Notes under the pieces: generated by a model
Told to the model about the DNA's origin: nothing
Seen by the model: only the letters and a program-made list of their open reading frames with translations
Databases searched by the model: none
DNA from: Lentzea kentuckyensis
GTDB lineage: Bacteria; Actinomycetota; Actinomycetes; Mycobacteriales; Pseudonocardiaceae
Length of the DNA: 64,000 nt
Assembly: GCF_002150765.1 (NCBI RefSeq)
Contig: NZ_MUYM01000076.1
Span: 1 to 64,000 of the forward strand
Direction: 5' to 3'
Shown here: in pieces, positions 44,294-53,076 of the stretch
How the letters are laid out: each line of letters starts with the position of its first letter
Numbering within the stretch: position 1 is the first letter of the stretch
Program-made: the position numbers and the translations under genes

Positions 44294-44526
44294 TCCGCGC
44301 CCAGGTCCTTGACCATGTCGAGCGCGACCTTGAAGCTGCTCATGTCGATGACCTGCTCGGTCTCGAACTGCACGTCGAACTCGTCCTCGATGGCCGCGAC
44401 CAGCGCCATGTGGCCGACCGAGTCCCACTCGTCGATGTCGCGGTACTTCAGGTTCTCGACGTCGACGTCCTCACCGAGCGCGAGCGCCTCGACGAACGTG
44501 TTCCGCAGCCGATGCTGCAAGTCCAT
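44290..44526 (-). CDS. Acyl carrier protein
   Basis: 78 residues, acidic and helical. The phosphopantetheine serine is S36 in IDEWDSVGHMALV. The DSVGHM form rather than DSLDTVE marks a specialised carrier, not the housekeeping fatty-acid ACP. It is the first gene of the operon that continues with SDR, ligase, LuxE-like, LuxC-like and membrane protein genes, and it would hold the acyl group through those steps. It is divergent from the aminotransferase gene across a 259-bp gap that should hold both promoters. Confidence 0.9.
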   Translation of the reverse strand: MDLQHRLRNTFVEALALGEDVDVENLKYRDIDEWDSVGHMALVAAIEDEFDVQFETEQVIDMSSFKVALDMVKDLGAE

Positions 44527-44785
44527 GCTGTGCTCTCCCGTGTTATGGCCTGCGTGACGTGCGGCCGCCCGGACTACGAGGGTAACTGGTCACGCGGGGC
44601 CGTCTTGCCGTGGTACGGGGTGAGGCTGGTTACGGCCTTGTACCCCCGCCGTTTCGTCTCCACTAACACAGGTAGCCTGCGACGGTGTTCGCGGCGCTGA
44701 CGTGCCCGGCAGCCCATGACAATCCGCATTCGCGCAGGCCGGACCGGTCGGAGCGGGAGCGGTCTCCCGAGGGAAGTACGGAGTA
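44527..44785. promoter_or_regulatory. Divergent intergenic region between ACP operon and aminotransferase gene
   Basis: 259 bp without a gene, between two divergent operons, so promoters for both are expected here. A TAGCCT hexamer on the plus strand near 44673 is -10-like but lacks a well-spaced -35. No operator repeat stands out. Confidence 0.35.
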
Positions 44786-45883
44786 ATGATCCCAATCACC
44801 GTTGTCGACGTGAGCGACGCGGAGCCCTATGTGCTCGAGGTGCTTCGCTCGGGCGTCATCGCTCAGGGTCCGATGGTCAAGCGCTTCGAGGACACCTTCG
44901 CCGAGATCGCGGGTGTCGACCACGCCATTGCCGTCAACAACGGCACGACGGCTCTCGTCGCGGCGATCCAGGCGCTGGACCTGCAGCCCGGCGACGAGGT
45001 CGTGACCTCGCCGTTCACCTTCATCGCCACGCTCAACGCGATCCTCGAGGCCGGCGCCACCGCCCGGTTCGCGGACATCCGCGAGGACGACTTCTGCGTC
45101 GACCCCGAGGCGATGGCGGCCGCGATCACGCCGCGGACCAAGGTCCTCATGCCGGTCCACCTGTACGGCCAGACCGCCGACATGGGCAAGATCGCCCCGC
45201 TGGCCGAGGAGCACGGTCTCGCGCTCGTCGAGGACAGCGCGCAGGCGCACGGCGCGAAGTTCGACGGGAAGGGCGCCGGCAGCTTCGGCCTCGGCTGCTT
45301 CTCCTTCTACGCGACCAAGAACATCACAACCGGCGAGGGTGGCATCATCACCACCAACGACGCCGAGATCGCCGACAAGCTGCGGGTCATGCGCAACCAG
45401 GGCATGCGCGCCCGCTACGAGTACGTGATGGCCGGTCACAACTACCGCCTCACCGACCTCGCGGCCGCCGTCGCGATCCCGCAGCTCGCGAAGATCGACG
45501 AGATCACCGCGAAGCGCAAGGCGAACGCCGCCAAGCTCAACGAGGGCCTCGCCGGCATCACCGGCCTGCGCACGCCGTCCGAGCTGCCCGGCCGCTCGCA
45601 CGTGTGGCACCAGTACACGGTCCTGATCGGCGACGACGCCGCGCTGACCCGTGACGAGTTCGCCGCCAAGCTCACCGAGCGCGGCATCGGCAACGGCATC
45701 TACTACCCGAAGCTCGTCACGGACTACGACGCGTACCGCGGTCACAAGCAGGTCGTCATGTCGGAGACCCCGGTGGCGGCGAAGATCGCGCAGCAGTGCT
45801 TGTCGATCCCCGTGCACGCCCACCTGACCGACGACCAGCTCGACACGGTCATCGGCACCATCCGGGAGGTGCTGGGCGCATGA
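44786..45883 (+). CDS. DegT/DnrJ/EryC1/StrS-type sugar aminotransferase
   Basis: 365 residues. The PLP lysine is K178 in CFSFYATKNITTGEGG, with D150 and Q153 in VEDSAQAHGA contacting the cofactor; NNGTTALVAA binds its phosphate. Such enzymes transaminate keto nucleotide-sugars with glutamate. The next gene, a Gfo/Idh dehydrogenase, overlaps by ATGA and would make the 3-keto substrate, as in the WlbA/WlbE and GnnA/GnnB pairs that yield 3-amino sugars. A GGAG close to the ATG serves translation. Confidence 0.92.
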   Translation: MIPITVVDVSDAEPYVLEVLRSGVIAQGPMVKRFEDTFAEIAGVDHAIAVNNGTTALVAAIQALDLQPGDEVVTSPFTFIATLNAILEAGATARFADIREDDFCVDPEAMAAAITPRTKVLMPVHLYGQTADMGKIAPLAEEHGLALVEDSAQAHGAKFDGKGAGSFGLGCFSFYATKNITTGEGGIITTNDAEIADKLRVMRNQGMRARYEYVMAGHNYRLTDLAAAVAIPQLAKIDEITAKRKANAAKLNEGLAGITGLRTPSELPGRSHVWHQYTVLIGDDAALTRDEFAAKLTERGIGNGIYYPKLVTDYDAYRGHKQVVMSETPVAAKIAQQCLSIPVHAHLTDDQLDTVIGTIREVLGA

Positions 45884-46857
45884 CCGCGAACCCCCGCATC
45901 CTGCTCGTCGGCACCGGCACGATGGGCTCGCTGCACGCCCGCGTGCTCGCCGGTTCCGACCGCTGCGACCTGGTCCGCGTGGCCGAGCCCCGCGAAGAGG
46001 CCGGTCGCATGATCGCCGAGCGCTACGACGCGCAGTGGAGCCCCGAGATCGGCGACCTGTCCGACGTGGACGCCGTCGTCATCGCCGCCGCGACCGAGTA
46101 CCACCACGGTCTCGCGGTCGAGGTCCTGAACCAGGACAAGCCGCTGCTCATCGAGAAGCCGGTCTGCCCCGGCATCGAGGCCTCCGAGGAGGTCGTGGCG
46201 CTGTCCGCCCAGCGCGGTGTGCCGCTGATGTGCGGTCTGCTGGAGCGCTACAACCCGGCCGTCCTCACGGCGTTGTCGCTGGTCGACAACCCGGTGCACG
46301 TCACGGCGACCCGCCACTCCCCGTACGCGCCGCGCATCCGCACGGGCGTCTCGTGGGACCTGCTGGTGCACGACGTCGACCTGGCGATCCGCGTGTTCGG
46401 CGGCCAGGACCCGACGGACGTGCAGGGCACGTTCGGCTACTTCCACCCGACCTCGGTCGAGGGCGCGGAGGACGTGGCAGAGACGGTGCTGGGCTTCGCC
46501 AACGGCGGCCTCGCCACCGTGTCCGCGAGCCGCATCGGCCAGCGCAAGGTCCGGTCGCTGACGATCACCGAGGTCGACCGCCTGATCGAGGCCGACCTGC
46601 TGCGCCGCGACGTGACGATCTACCGCCACGTCTCGAACGACGCCGCCACGCCGGACGGCCGCGGCTACCGCCAGCAGACGATCATCGAGATCCCCGAGCT
46701 GATCTCGGCCCGCGAACCGCTGGCCGCGCAGCTCGACCACTTCCTCGACATCGTCGCGGGCAAGGCCGACGCGGACGCCGAGCGTTCCGCGATCCTGCCC
46801 TCGCACCGCGTTGTGGCGAAGGTGTTCGACCAGCGGACTCAGGTCGCCGGCGTCTGA
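45880..46857 (+). CDS. Gfo/Idh/MocA family sugar dehydrogenase
   Basis: 325 residues. The Rossmann motif LLVGTGTMGSLHARVLAG is at 8-25, the family motif LLIEKPVCPG carries the conserved Lys near residue 90, and the VSWDLLVHDVDLAIR segment carries the active-site His. It should oxidise a sugar or nucleotide-sugar hydroxyl using NAD. The ATGA overlap ties it to the aminotransferase, and a terminator ends this two-gene operon. Confidence 0.9.
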   Translation: MTANPRILLVGTGTMGSLHARVLAGSDRCDLVRVAEPREEAGRMIAERYDAQWSPEIGDLSDVDAVVIAAATEYHHGLAVEVLNQDKPLLIEKPVCPGIEASEEVVALSAQRGVPLMCGLLERYNPAVLTALSLVDNPVHVTATRHSPYAPRIRTGVSWDLLVHDVDLAIRVFGGQDPTDVQGTFGYFHPTSVEGAEDVAETVLGFANGGLATVSASRIGQRKVRSLTITEVDRLIEADLLRRDVTIYRHVSNDAATPDGRGYRQQTIIEIPELISAREPLAAQLDHFLDIVAGKADADAERSAILPSHRVVAKVFDQRTQVAGV

Positions 46858-46871
46858 TAGAACCAATTGAT

Positions 46872-46910
46872 GGCCGGATCGCGCCGTAACAGCGCGATCC
46901 GGCCGTTTTA
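46872..46910 (+). terminator. Rho-independent terminator after the dehydrogenase gene
   Basis: A perfect 13-bp stem (46872-46884 with 46892-46904) is followed by GTTTTAG. It closes the aminotransferase-dehydrogenase operon. Confidence 0.85.
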
Positions 46911-47024
46911 GTTTCAGGCCGGATACGTTTGCATCACGACGCGAAAATCCGGCAAACGTCGCGCCACTCCCCGACGACTCGCCAGTACCAGGTCACGAGC
47001 CTGGGCGGACTCATAGGGGGACTC

Positions 47025-49061
47025 ATGGCATACGACCAGCACCAGCGGTTCGTGCAATTCGTTCCTGGGGGGAACGGAGTCATCTACGCGATTCAAGCGG
47101 ACGGACTGCTGCTGCGTTACGAGCATTCGGGCTGGCTGACCGGAACGCCGACGTGGGCCAACGGCGCGGGGGCGCAGATCGGCAACGGCTTCCAGCAGTT
47201 CCGCACCGTCTTCGCCGCGGCGGACGGCCAGATCTTCGGCGTCACCGCGAGCGGTGACCTCCGCTGGTACAAGCACCTCGGCGGCGGGGCCTGGCACGTG
47301 AACAGCGGCTCGACCATCCGCACCGGCCTGCAGGTCTACCCGCGGATCTTCGGTGGCTGGAACGGCGTCTTCTACGCCGTCGACACCAACGGCAAGCTGC
47401 GGTGGTTCAAGTACCTGGCCGGCGACGGCACCAACTCGTGGCACACCAACAGCGGCAACATCATCAGCAACAACAGCTGGAAGCCGTTCTACGAGCTGTG
47501 GGCCGACCCGAACGGCGTCATCTACGGCATCCACACGGGCAGCAACGTGCTGCAATGGTGGCGCTACACGTCCGGTGACGGCACGAACGGCACGTGGGTG
47601 AACGGCGGCAACGCCTACTCGATCGGCAGCGGCTGGTCCGACGACACCCAGAAGACCTGGCTCTCCAACGGTTCCGGCACCCACTACGTGGTGTGGCTGG
47701 ACGGCGCCACCACGCCGGGTTTCGACGACAAGCTGATGTGGTTCCGGCTGTTGAACTCCGAGACGATCAGCGGCAACTTCACGGGCCAGTGGGTCAACGG
47801 CGGAGCGCCGCTGCAGGTCGGCTCCGGGTTCACCATCGAGAAGACCGCGTCGCTGCAGGGCTACGCCACCGACACCAGCCCGCGACCCACCTATCCGCAG
47901 GGGTTCGCGGTGTCGAGCAGCTTCACGACGGTCGAGGCGACGATCGAACGCCTCGCCGTGCCGGGCCAGACGTCCGGCACCGTCGTGTGGGGCCCGCAGT
48001 CGGTGGCCGGCAGCCTCCAGTACGTGCCGGGTGACTACCGGTCGGGCGGCTGCGACTGGGCCACGACGTTCTCGCTGACCATCCCGGCGACCTGGAAGTC
48101 CGGCGCGTACGTGTGCCGGCTGCGCGGCCTGCTCAACGGCACCCCGCACCTGCGCTACGAGATTCCGTTCGCCGTGAAGCCCCCGGCGCCGACGGCGAAG
48201 CTCGCGGTGCTCCTGCCGACGAACACCTACAACGCGTACAACACGTGGGGTGGCCACAACAACTACACGACCGTCGGCCAGGGCGGTGTGCAGCGCGTCT
48301 GCACGTCGTTCCGTCCCAACAACGCCGTGTGGACCGACGACCGTGCGGTCCTGAGCCACACCTACTACTCGGACCTGCTGTTGCTGCGGTGGATGGTGCA
48401 GAACAACATCGAGTTCGACCTCTACCAGGACGGTGACCTGAACGCCGACGGCACGTGGCTGGGTCAGTACAAGGCCCTCGTCATCGGCAGCCACTCCGAG
48501 TACTGGTCGCAGCTCATGAAGGACAGGGTCAACACCTACCTGTCCAACGGCGGCCGGGTCGTGAACACCGGCGGCAACACCTTGTTCGCGCGCATCTCCT
48601 GGAACGCGGGCGGCGACGCCGTCGTCTTCCGCGCCGCCAACGGCTCGCAGACCGACAACTGGTACGCCAACCTCGGCCAGCCCACCCGCGACGTGCTCGG
48701 CGCCGACTGGGACGACTCGGAGTTCCTGACCTGGGGCGCGTACGAGACGCTGCTGCCCGCGCACCCGTTCCTCGCGGGCACCAGCCTCTCGCTGGGCAGC
48801 ACGTTCGGTGCCGTGTCGTACAACATCTCCGGCAGCGGCTGGGAGACCGACCGCTGCCCGACTCCGCCGAAGCCGGGCACGGAGATCATCGCCGTGGGGA
48901 ACAACAGCGGCGGCCCCAACGGCGGTCACATGTTCAAGTGGACGCGGTCCGGCGGTGGCTGGGTGTTCAGCACCGGCTCGATCTCGTTCAACGGGACGCT
49001 CGCCGTGGACGCGGTGGCGTCGAAGATCCTGCTGAACGTGATGACCGCGGCGGCTCTTTAG
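47025..49061 (+). CDS. Tachylectin-domain protein fused to an N,N-dimethylformamidase beta-like domain
   Basis: 678 residues from an ATG with GGGGG six bases upstream. The first 240 residues are a tachylectin-2-like beta propeller with five or more repeats (GVIYAIQADGLLLRYEHSGW, GVFYAVDTNGKLRWFKYLAG). The rest resembles the N,N-dimethylformamidase large-subunit C-terminal domain: APTAKLAVLLPTNTYNAYNTWGG, YKALVIGSHSEYW and RVVNTGGNTLFARISW, a glutamine-amidotransferase-like fold. There is no signal peptide. Lectin domains of this type bind GlcNAc/GalNAc, so a glycan target is plausible. The 3' end overlaps the next, convergent gene by 4 bp. Confidence 0.8.
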   Translation: MAYDQHQRFVQFVPGGNGVIYAIQADGLLLRYEHSGWLTGTPTWANGAGAQIGNGFQQFRTVFAAADGQIFGVTASGDLRWYKHLGGGAWHVNSGSTIRTGLQVYPRIFGGWNGVFYAVDTNGKLRWFKYLAGDGTNSWHTNSGNIISNNSWKPFYELWADPNGVIYGIHTGSNVLQWWRYTSGDGTNGTWVNGGNAYSIGSGWSDDTQKTWLSNGSGTHYVVWLDGATTPGFDDKLMWFRLLNSETISGNFTGQWVNGGAPLQVGSGFTIEKTASLQGYATDTSPRPTYPQGFAVSSSFTTVEATIERLAVPGQTSGTVVWGPQSVAGSLQYVPGDYRSGGCDWATTFSLTIPATWKSGAYVCRLRGLLNGTPHLRYEIPFAVKPPAPTAKLAVLLPTNTYNAYNTWGGHNNYTTVGQGGVQRVCTSFRPNNAVWTDDRAVLSHTYYSDLLLLRWMVQNNIEFDLYQDGDLNADGTWLGQYKALVIGSHSEYWSQLMKDRVNTYLSNGGRVVNTGGNTLFARISWNAGGDAVVFRAANGSQTDNWYANLGQPTRDVLGADWDDSEFLTWGAYETLLPAHPFLAGTSLSLGSTFGAVSYNISGSGWETDRCPTPPKPGTEIIAVGNNSGGPNGGHMFKWTRSGGGWVFSTGSISFNGTLAVDAVASKILLNVMTAAAL

Positions 49062-49702
49062 GCCTCTGCGTCTTCCTCGGCCTTCGCGAACTCGCCGGCG
49101 GGCGCGCCCCAGAGGACTTCCTCACCGCGCGCCTCGGCGAGTTCACGACGGCGCTTGTTCTCCGCGCGCACCCGCTCGATCTCGGCGTCGATGTACTCCT
49201 GCTCGTAGCGCTGGAACACCCGTGCGGGGTTGCCGGCGACGAGCGAACGCGCGGGCACGTCCTTGGCCACCACGGACAGCGGCTGCACGGTGGCGAAGTC
49301 GCCGATGGTCACGCCCGGCATGATCACGCTGTTGCCGCCGATGAAGCAGCCCTTGCCGATGCGGACCGGCTTGCGCTCGATCAGGTCGCTGCCGGAGTGG
49401 TTCTCCAGTGCCATGTTCGCGAGCCAGCTGGAGTGCGTGAAGATCAGGCAGTTGAGGCCGATCGACGTGTGCTCGCCGATCTCCATGCCACCGGAGGCGT
49501 CCAGCACGGCGCCCTCGCCGATCCAGCAGTGGTCGCCCATCTTCAGCTGGTCGGGGCTGATCACCTTGGCGCGCTCGCGAATGCGCGTGGTGGCGGGAAG
49601 ACCGTAGAGCGCGGCGCGCTCGGAGTCGTTCATGTACTGCCCGACGAGGTCGGTGAGGATGTGCTTGCGGAGGCGGTTGCTCCGCTCGTCGTCGAAGAAC
49701 AT
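49058..49702 (-). CDS. Hexapeptide-repeat O/N-acyltransferase (LbetaH)
   Basis: 214 residues. The central part is a left-handed beta helix with hexapeptide repeats (MGDHCWIGEGAVLDASGG, IGKGCFIGGNSVIMPGVTIG) and the family His in IFTHSSWLANM. A charged helical tail follows. It should acetylate or acylate a sugar. Its ATG overlaps the stop of the upstream glycosyltransferase gene (TGATG), so it acts in the same pathway, perhaps on the aminosugar made by the DegT enzymes. Confidence 0.85.
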   Translation of the reverse strand: MFFDDERSNRLRKHILTDLVGQYMNDSERAALYGLPATTRIRERAKVISPDQLKMGDHCWIGEGAVLDASGGMEIGEHTSIGLNCLIFTHSSWLANMALENHSGSDLIERKPVRIGKGCFIGGNSVIMPGVTIGDFATVQPLSVVAKDVPARSLVAGNPARVFQRYEQEYIDAEIERVRAENKRRRELAEARGEEVLWGAPAGEFAKAEEDAEA

Positions 49703-50901
49703 CAGCGCGTACCTGCCGGGGTCGGAGCGGTCATCATGTCGAACACGGCGAGGTGCTTGTCCGTCACCACGTCGAGCGTGAAGTCGCCGAGCACCACGTC
49801 CCGCTGCCTGGCGGCGATCCGTTCCCGTTCGTCCGGGTCGTCCAGCAACCGGATCAGCATCGCTGCCAGTCCGGCCGGATCGTCTGGCCGGACCAGCAGC
49901 GCGTTGTCCCAGTTGCGCAGCTCGACCCAGGGGAAGTTCGTCTCGCGCACGGCGCAGACGGTGGCCTTGCCCGCCGCCATCGCCTCCAGACTCGCAGTGC
50001 CACACCCTATGCCCTGCAGATCGTGGGCGACGACATCGGCCTCCGCCAGGTAGGACGGCACCTGACCCTTCGCCACCGGCCCGGTGGCCACGAAGACGTC
50101 CCGCACGCCCAGCTCCTCCGCGAGTTTGAGGAACCTGTCGTAGTAGATGTGACCCACCACCAGCACCTTGACCTTCGGGTGCTTCTCCAACACCGCGGGC
50201 ATGGCCCTGACCAGCGCCAACCGGTTGCGTAGCGGGATGACGTGGCCGAGCGAGACGATCAGCGGCGCCGCGCAGAGCCGGTAGCGGTCGCGCACGTCGA
50301 ACGTCGGCAGCGCGGTGATCTCACGAGGGTCGATGGCGACCGGGATGTGGTCGAACTCTCTCTCGGAAGCGCCGTAGCGTTGCGCACAGTAGCTCTCCGC
50401 CATCTCGTCCATGATCACGAACCGTGGCTGGTACAGCCGCAGGATCGGGCGGACCAGGAAGCGGTCTAGCAGCCTGAACAGGATCGAGTACAGCCGCAGC
50501 GTGCTTTCCAGTCGCGTGTGGACGGACAGCAGCGCGGGAACCCGGCGCCTGCGCGAGTACCAGCCGGTGAGCCAGCTCAGGTCGAGGAACTGGCCGTGCT
50601 GGTGGATGACGTCCGGCTGGAACTCGTCCAGCAGCCGGAACACGCGGCGCAGGTTGGACGGCCGGGCGGTGAAGGTGATGTCGAAGTCGATCGACAGACC
50701 CAGTTTGGGCATCTTGAACGCGGGCAACCTGTGCACGCGGTACCCGTTGATCTCTTCCTCGGCCGGAGCGTCGCGGTAGGCCGCGGTCAGCACGATGACC
50801 TCGTGCCCGCGTTCGACGAACTTCTCGGCCAGCGATTCCGCGAGGTGCGCGCTCCCTCCCACGCGCGGTGGGAAGAAGTTGTTCACGACAGCGATGCGCA
50901 C
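49702..50901 (-). CDS. Family 4 glycosyltransferase
   Basis: 399 residues with a GT-B fold. The N-terminal acceptor domain opens with VRIAVVNNFFPPRVGGSAHL, and the C-terminal donor domain has LIVSLGHVIPLRNRLALVRA and the EX7E-like GIGCGTASLEAMAAGKATVC. It transfers a sugar with retention of configuration, probably during surface-glycan assembly. GTG start with GGAG nine bases upstream. It lies between the epimerase and the acyltransferase on the same strand. Confidence 0.9.
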   Translation of the reverse strand: MRIAVVNNFFPPRVGGSAHLAESLAEKFVERGHEVIVLTAAYRDAPAEEEINGYRVHRLPAFKMPKLGLSIDFDITFTARPSNLRRVFRLLDEFQPDVIHQHGQFLDLSWLTGWYSRRRRVPALLSVHTRLESTLRLYSILFRLLDRFLVRPILRLYQPRFVIMDEMAESYCAQRYGASEREFDHIPVAIDPREITALPTFDVRDRYRLCAAPLIVSLGHVIPLRNRLALVRAMPAVLEKHPKVKVLVVGHIYYDRFLKLAEELGVRDVFVATGPVAKGQVPSYLAEADVVAHDLQGIGCGTASLEAMAAGKATVCAVRETNFPWVELRNWDNALLVRPDDPAGLAAMLIRLLDDPDERERIAARQRDVVLGDFTLDVVTDKHLAVFDMMTAPTPAGTR

Positions 50902-50971
50902 CTGGGCAGCTCCAATCCGATTGGCGTGGACGCGGCCGGGTTGCCGCGCCCACGCTGTTCGGTGCCGAGCG

Positions 50972-51913
50972 TCAGCTGGTGGCGCTGAGCTTCACCAGCT
51001 CGGTCATGCCGTCCTCGACGGTGATGGTCGGCTCCCAGCCGAGCACCTCCTTGGCGCGGGTGATGTCCGCGGCCCGGCGAGAGACGAGCACGTCACGCGG
51101 GTTGAACTGCGGCTCGACGTCCACGCCGACCGCGTTGATCAGAATCTTGGCCAGCTCGGCGACCGAGGTGTCGATACCCGTTCCGATGTTGACCGGAACA
51201 TTGTCCTTCTCCGACTCGAGCGCCGCGACGACGGAACGAGCGATGTCGGTGACGTGGATGAAGTCCATCGACTGCTCGCCCTTGCCGTCGATGACCGGCG
51301 GCAGGCCCTGGCGGAGGCGGTTGACGAAGTGGTTGATCACCGAGGTGTAGTACGCGGTGGTCTTCTGGCCGGGGCCGTAGACGTTGAAGAAGCGCAGGCC
51401 GACCCAGGACAGGCCCTTGGTCCGTTCGTAGAAGCCGAGCAGGTCCTCACCGGAGCGCTTGGCGATGCAGTACGGGGTGAGCGGCGAGAGCTCGTCGTCC
51501 TCGTGCATCGGCAGCTTCTTCGGGTCGCCGTACACCGAGGCGGACGACGCGAACACGAGCCGGCGCACACCCTGGTCCGCGGCGGCCGCGAACACGTTGT
51601 GGTTGCCGACCATGTTGATGTCGACGCTCTCGTACGGGTCCGCGACGCTCTTGTTGATGGAGACGGCGGCGAGGTGGATGACGCTCTCGCAGCCCTTCAT
51701 CGCGTTCTGCACCGCACCGCCGTAGCGGACGTCCTGGTCGATGAGCTCGACGTTGCCCGTCGCCACCAGCTGGCCGACCGCGTCACGGTCGCCGCGGAAC
51801 ATGTTGTCGAAGATGCGAACCTTGTAGTCACGCTCGAGCAGCATCGGGATGACGTGCATACCGATGAAGCCCGCGCCACCCGTGACGAAAACGGTGCGCT
51901 GGGACGAGGACAT
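50972..51913 (-). CDS. NAD-dependent nucleotide-sugar epimerase/dehydratase
   Basis: 313 residues of the extended SDR family. The NAD site is VFVTGGAGFIGMHVIP (8-23), the catalytic region is FASSASVYGD with YCIAKRSGEDL (Tyr-x3-Lys), and FFNVYGPGQKTTAY follows. UDP-glucose 4-epimerase or a GDP/UDP-sugar epimerase is most likely. It is probably transcribed with the DegT gene just upstream (32-bp gap) and the GT4 gene downstream. Confidence 0.9.
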   Translation of the reverse strand: MSSSQRTVFVTGGAGFIGMHVIPMLLERDYKVRIFDNMFRGDRDAVGQLVATGNVELIDQDVRYGGAVQNAMKGCESVIHLAAVSINKSVADPYESVDINMVGNHNVFAAAADQGVRRLVFASSASVYGDPKKLPMHEDDELSPLTPYCIAKRSGEDLLGFYERTKGLSWVGLRFFNVYGPGQKTTAYYTSVINHFVNRLRQGLPPVIDGKGEQSMDFIHVTDIARSVVAALESEKDNVPVNIGTGIDTSVAELAKILINAVGVDVEPQFNPRDVLVSRRAADITRAKEVLGWEPTITVEDGMTELVKLSATS

Positions 51914-51945
51914 GCGGAGACTCCTGTGCGTTTGCTCGGGGTGGT

Positions 51946-53076
51946 TTAGCGGACGGTGCTGAGCACTTCGCGGAGCGTCTTGGCGACTCGCTCCACCTCA
52001 TCGTCGGTCAGGTTGGCGTGCATCGGGATCGCCAGGTGACGACGGAACAGATCAGCCGAGACCGGGCACGGCGTCGACTGGCCGTACACGGGCTGGACGT
52101 GCGAGGCGTACGTGCCGAAGTTGCACTGCACGCCGTTCTCCCGCAGGCCCTTCGCCACGGCGCCGCGGTCGATGCCCGCGTCGAGCGTGATGACGTAGGA
52201 CTGCCACGGGTGGACCCTGTCCTCGAGCGCGACCGGCAGGGTCACGCCCTCGAGGTCGCCGAGCAGCGCCTCGTAGGACTTCGCCACGCGGGCGCGGTTC
52301 GCGAGCAGCGTGGGCAGGCGGTCGAGCTGGGCGAGCATGATGCCGGCCATCACGTCCGACATGCGGTAGTTGTAGCCCGCCACGTCGAACGACGGCACCG
52401 GCAGGTCGTTCGAGGCTTCGCGGGCGAGCGCGGGCTCGATGCCGTAGGTGTGCATCTTGCGGGCCTTGGCTGCCCACTCGGCGTTGTTGGTGGTGAAGGC
52501 ACCGCCCTCACCGGCCGTGATGCCCTTGCGGCCGTGGAAGCTGAAGGTCGCGGCGTCGGCGAGGCTGCCGGCCGGGCGGCCCTTGTAGCTCGCACCCGCG
52601 GAGCAGGCGCCGTCCTCGATCAGGAACAGGCCGTGCTTGTCCGCGATCGCGCGCAGCTCGTCGTAGTCGGCCGGCTGGCCGAAGACGTCGACGGCGAGGA
52701 TGCCTACGGTGCGCGGGGTGATGGCGGCCTCGACCGCGGCCGGGTCGACGCTCCAGATGTCCGGGCGGACGTCCGCGAAGACGGGCTTGGCACCGGTCCA
52801 CATGACCGAGTGACCCGTGGCCGGGAAGGTGTAATCGCCGACGATGACCTCGTCACCCGACTTGACCCCCGCCACTTCGAGCGACAGGTGCAGCGACGCC
52901 CCGCAGTTGTTGGTCGCCAGCACGTGGTCGACACCGGCGACCTCGCTGAAGCGCTCCTCGAACTTCTTGCAGGTCGGACCGGCACCGGAGAGCCAACCGG
53001 ACTCGAAGACCGCAGCGACCGCCGCGAGCTCTTCATCGCCCACCGTCGGCTGACCCAAAGCAATGCTGTCGGACAT
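51946..53076 (-). CDS. DegT/DnrJ/EryC1/StrS-type aminotransferase (second)
   Basis: 376 residues from the ATG at 53076 with AGGGAGAGG before it. The PLP lysine is K184 in FSFHGRKGITAGEGG; the cofactor Asp is D155 in IEDGACSAGA, where the Gln common in the family is Cys158. It is distinct from the aminotransferase at 44786 and is the first gene of an operon with an epimerase, a glycosyltransferase and an acyltransferase. A perosamine-synthase-like role on a 4-keto sugar is possible, which is inference. A TATACA box about 27 bp upstream (minus strand, near 53104) may be its -10. Confidence 0.9.
   Translation of the reverse strand: MSDSIALGQPTVGDEELAAVAAVFESGWLSGAGPTCKKFEERFSEVAGVDHVLATNNCGASLHLSLEVAGVKSGDEVIVGDYTFPATGHSVMWTGAKPVFADVRPDIWSVDPAAVEAAITPRTVGILAVDVFGQPADYDELRAIADKHGLFLIEDGACSAGASYKGRPAGSLADAATFSFHGRKGITAGEGGAFTTNNAEWAAKARKMHTYGIEPALAREASNDLPVPSFDVAGYNYRMSDVMAGIMLAQLDRLPTLLANRARVAKSYEALLGDLEGVTLPVALEDRVHPWQSYVITLDAGIDRGAVAKGLRENGVQCNFGTYASHVQPVYGQSTPCPVSADLFRRHLAIPMHANLTDDEVERVAKTLREVLSTVR

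Noticed and set aside
39890-44526. Bioluminescence operon
   Set aside because: LuxC-like and LuxE-like genes are present, but no luxA or luxB. The LLM-family protein at 28394 is a generic F420-type oxidoreductase, 11 kb away.
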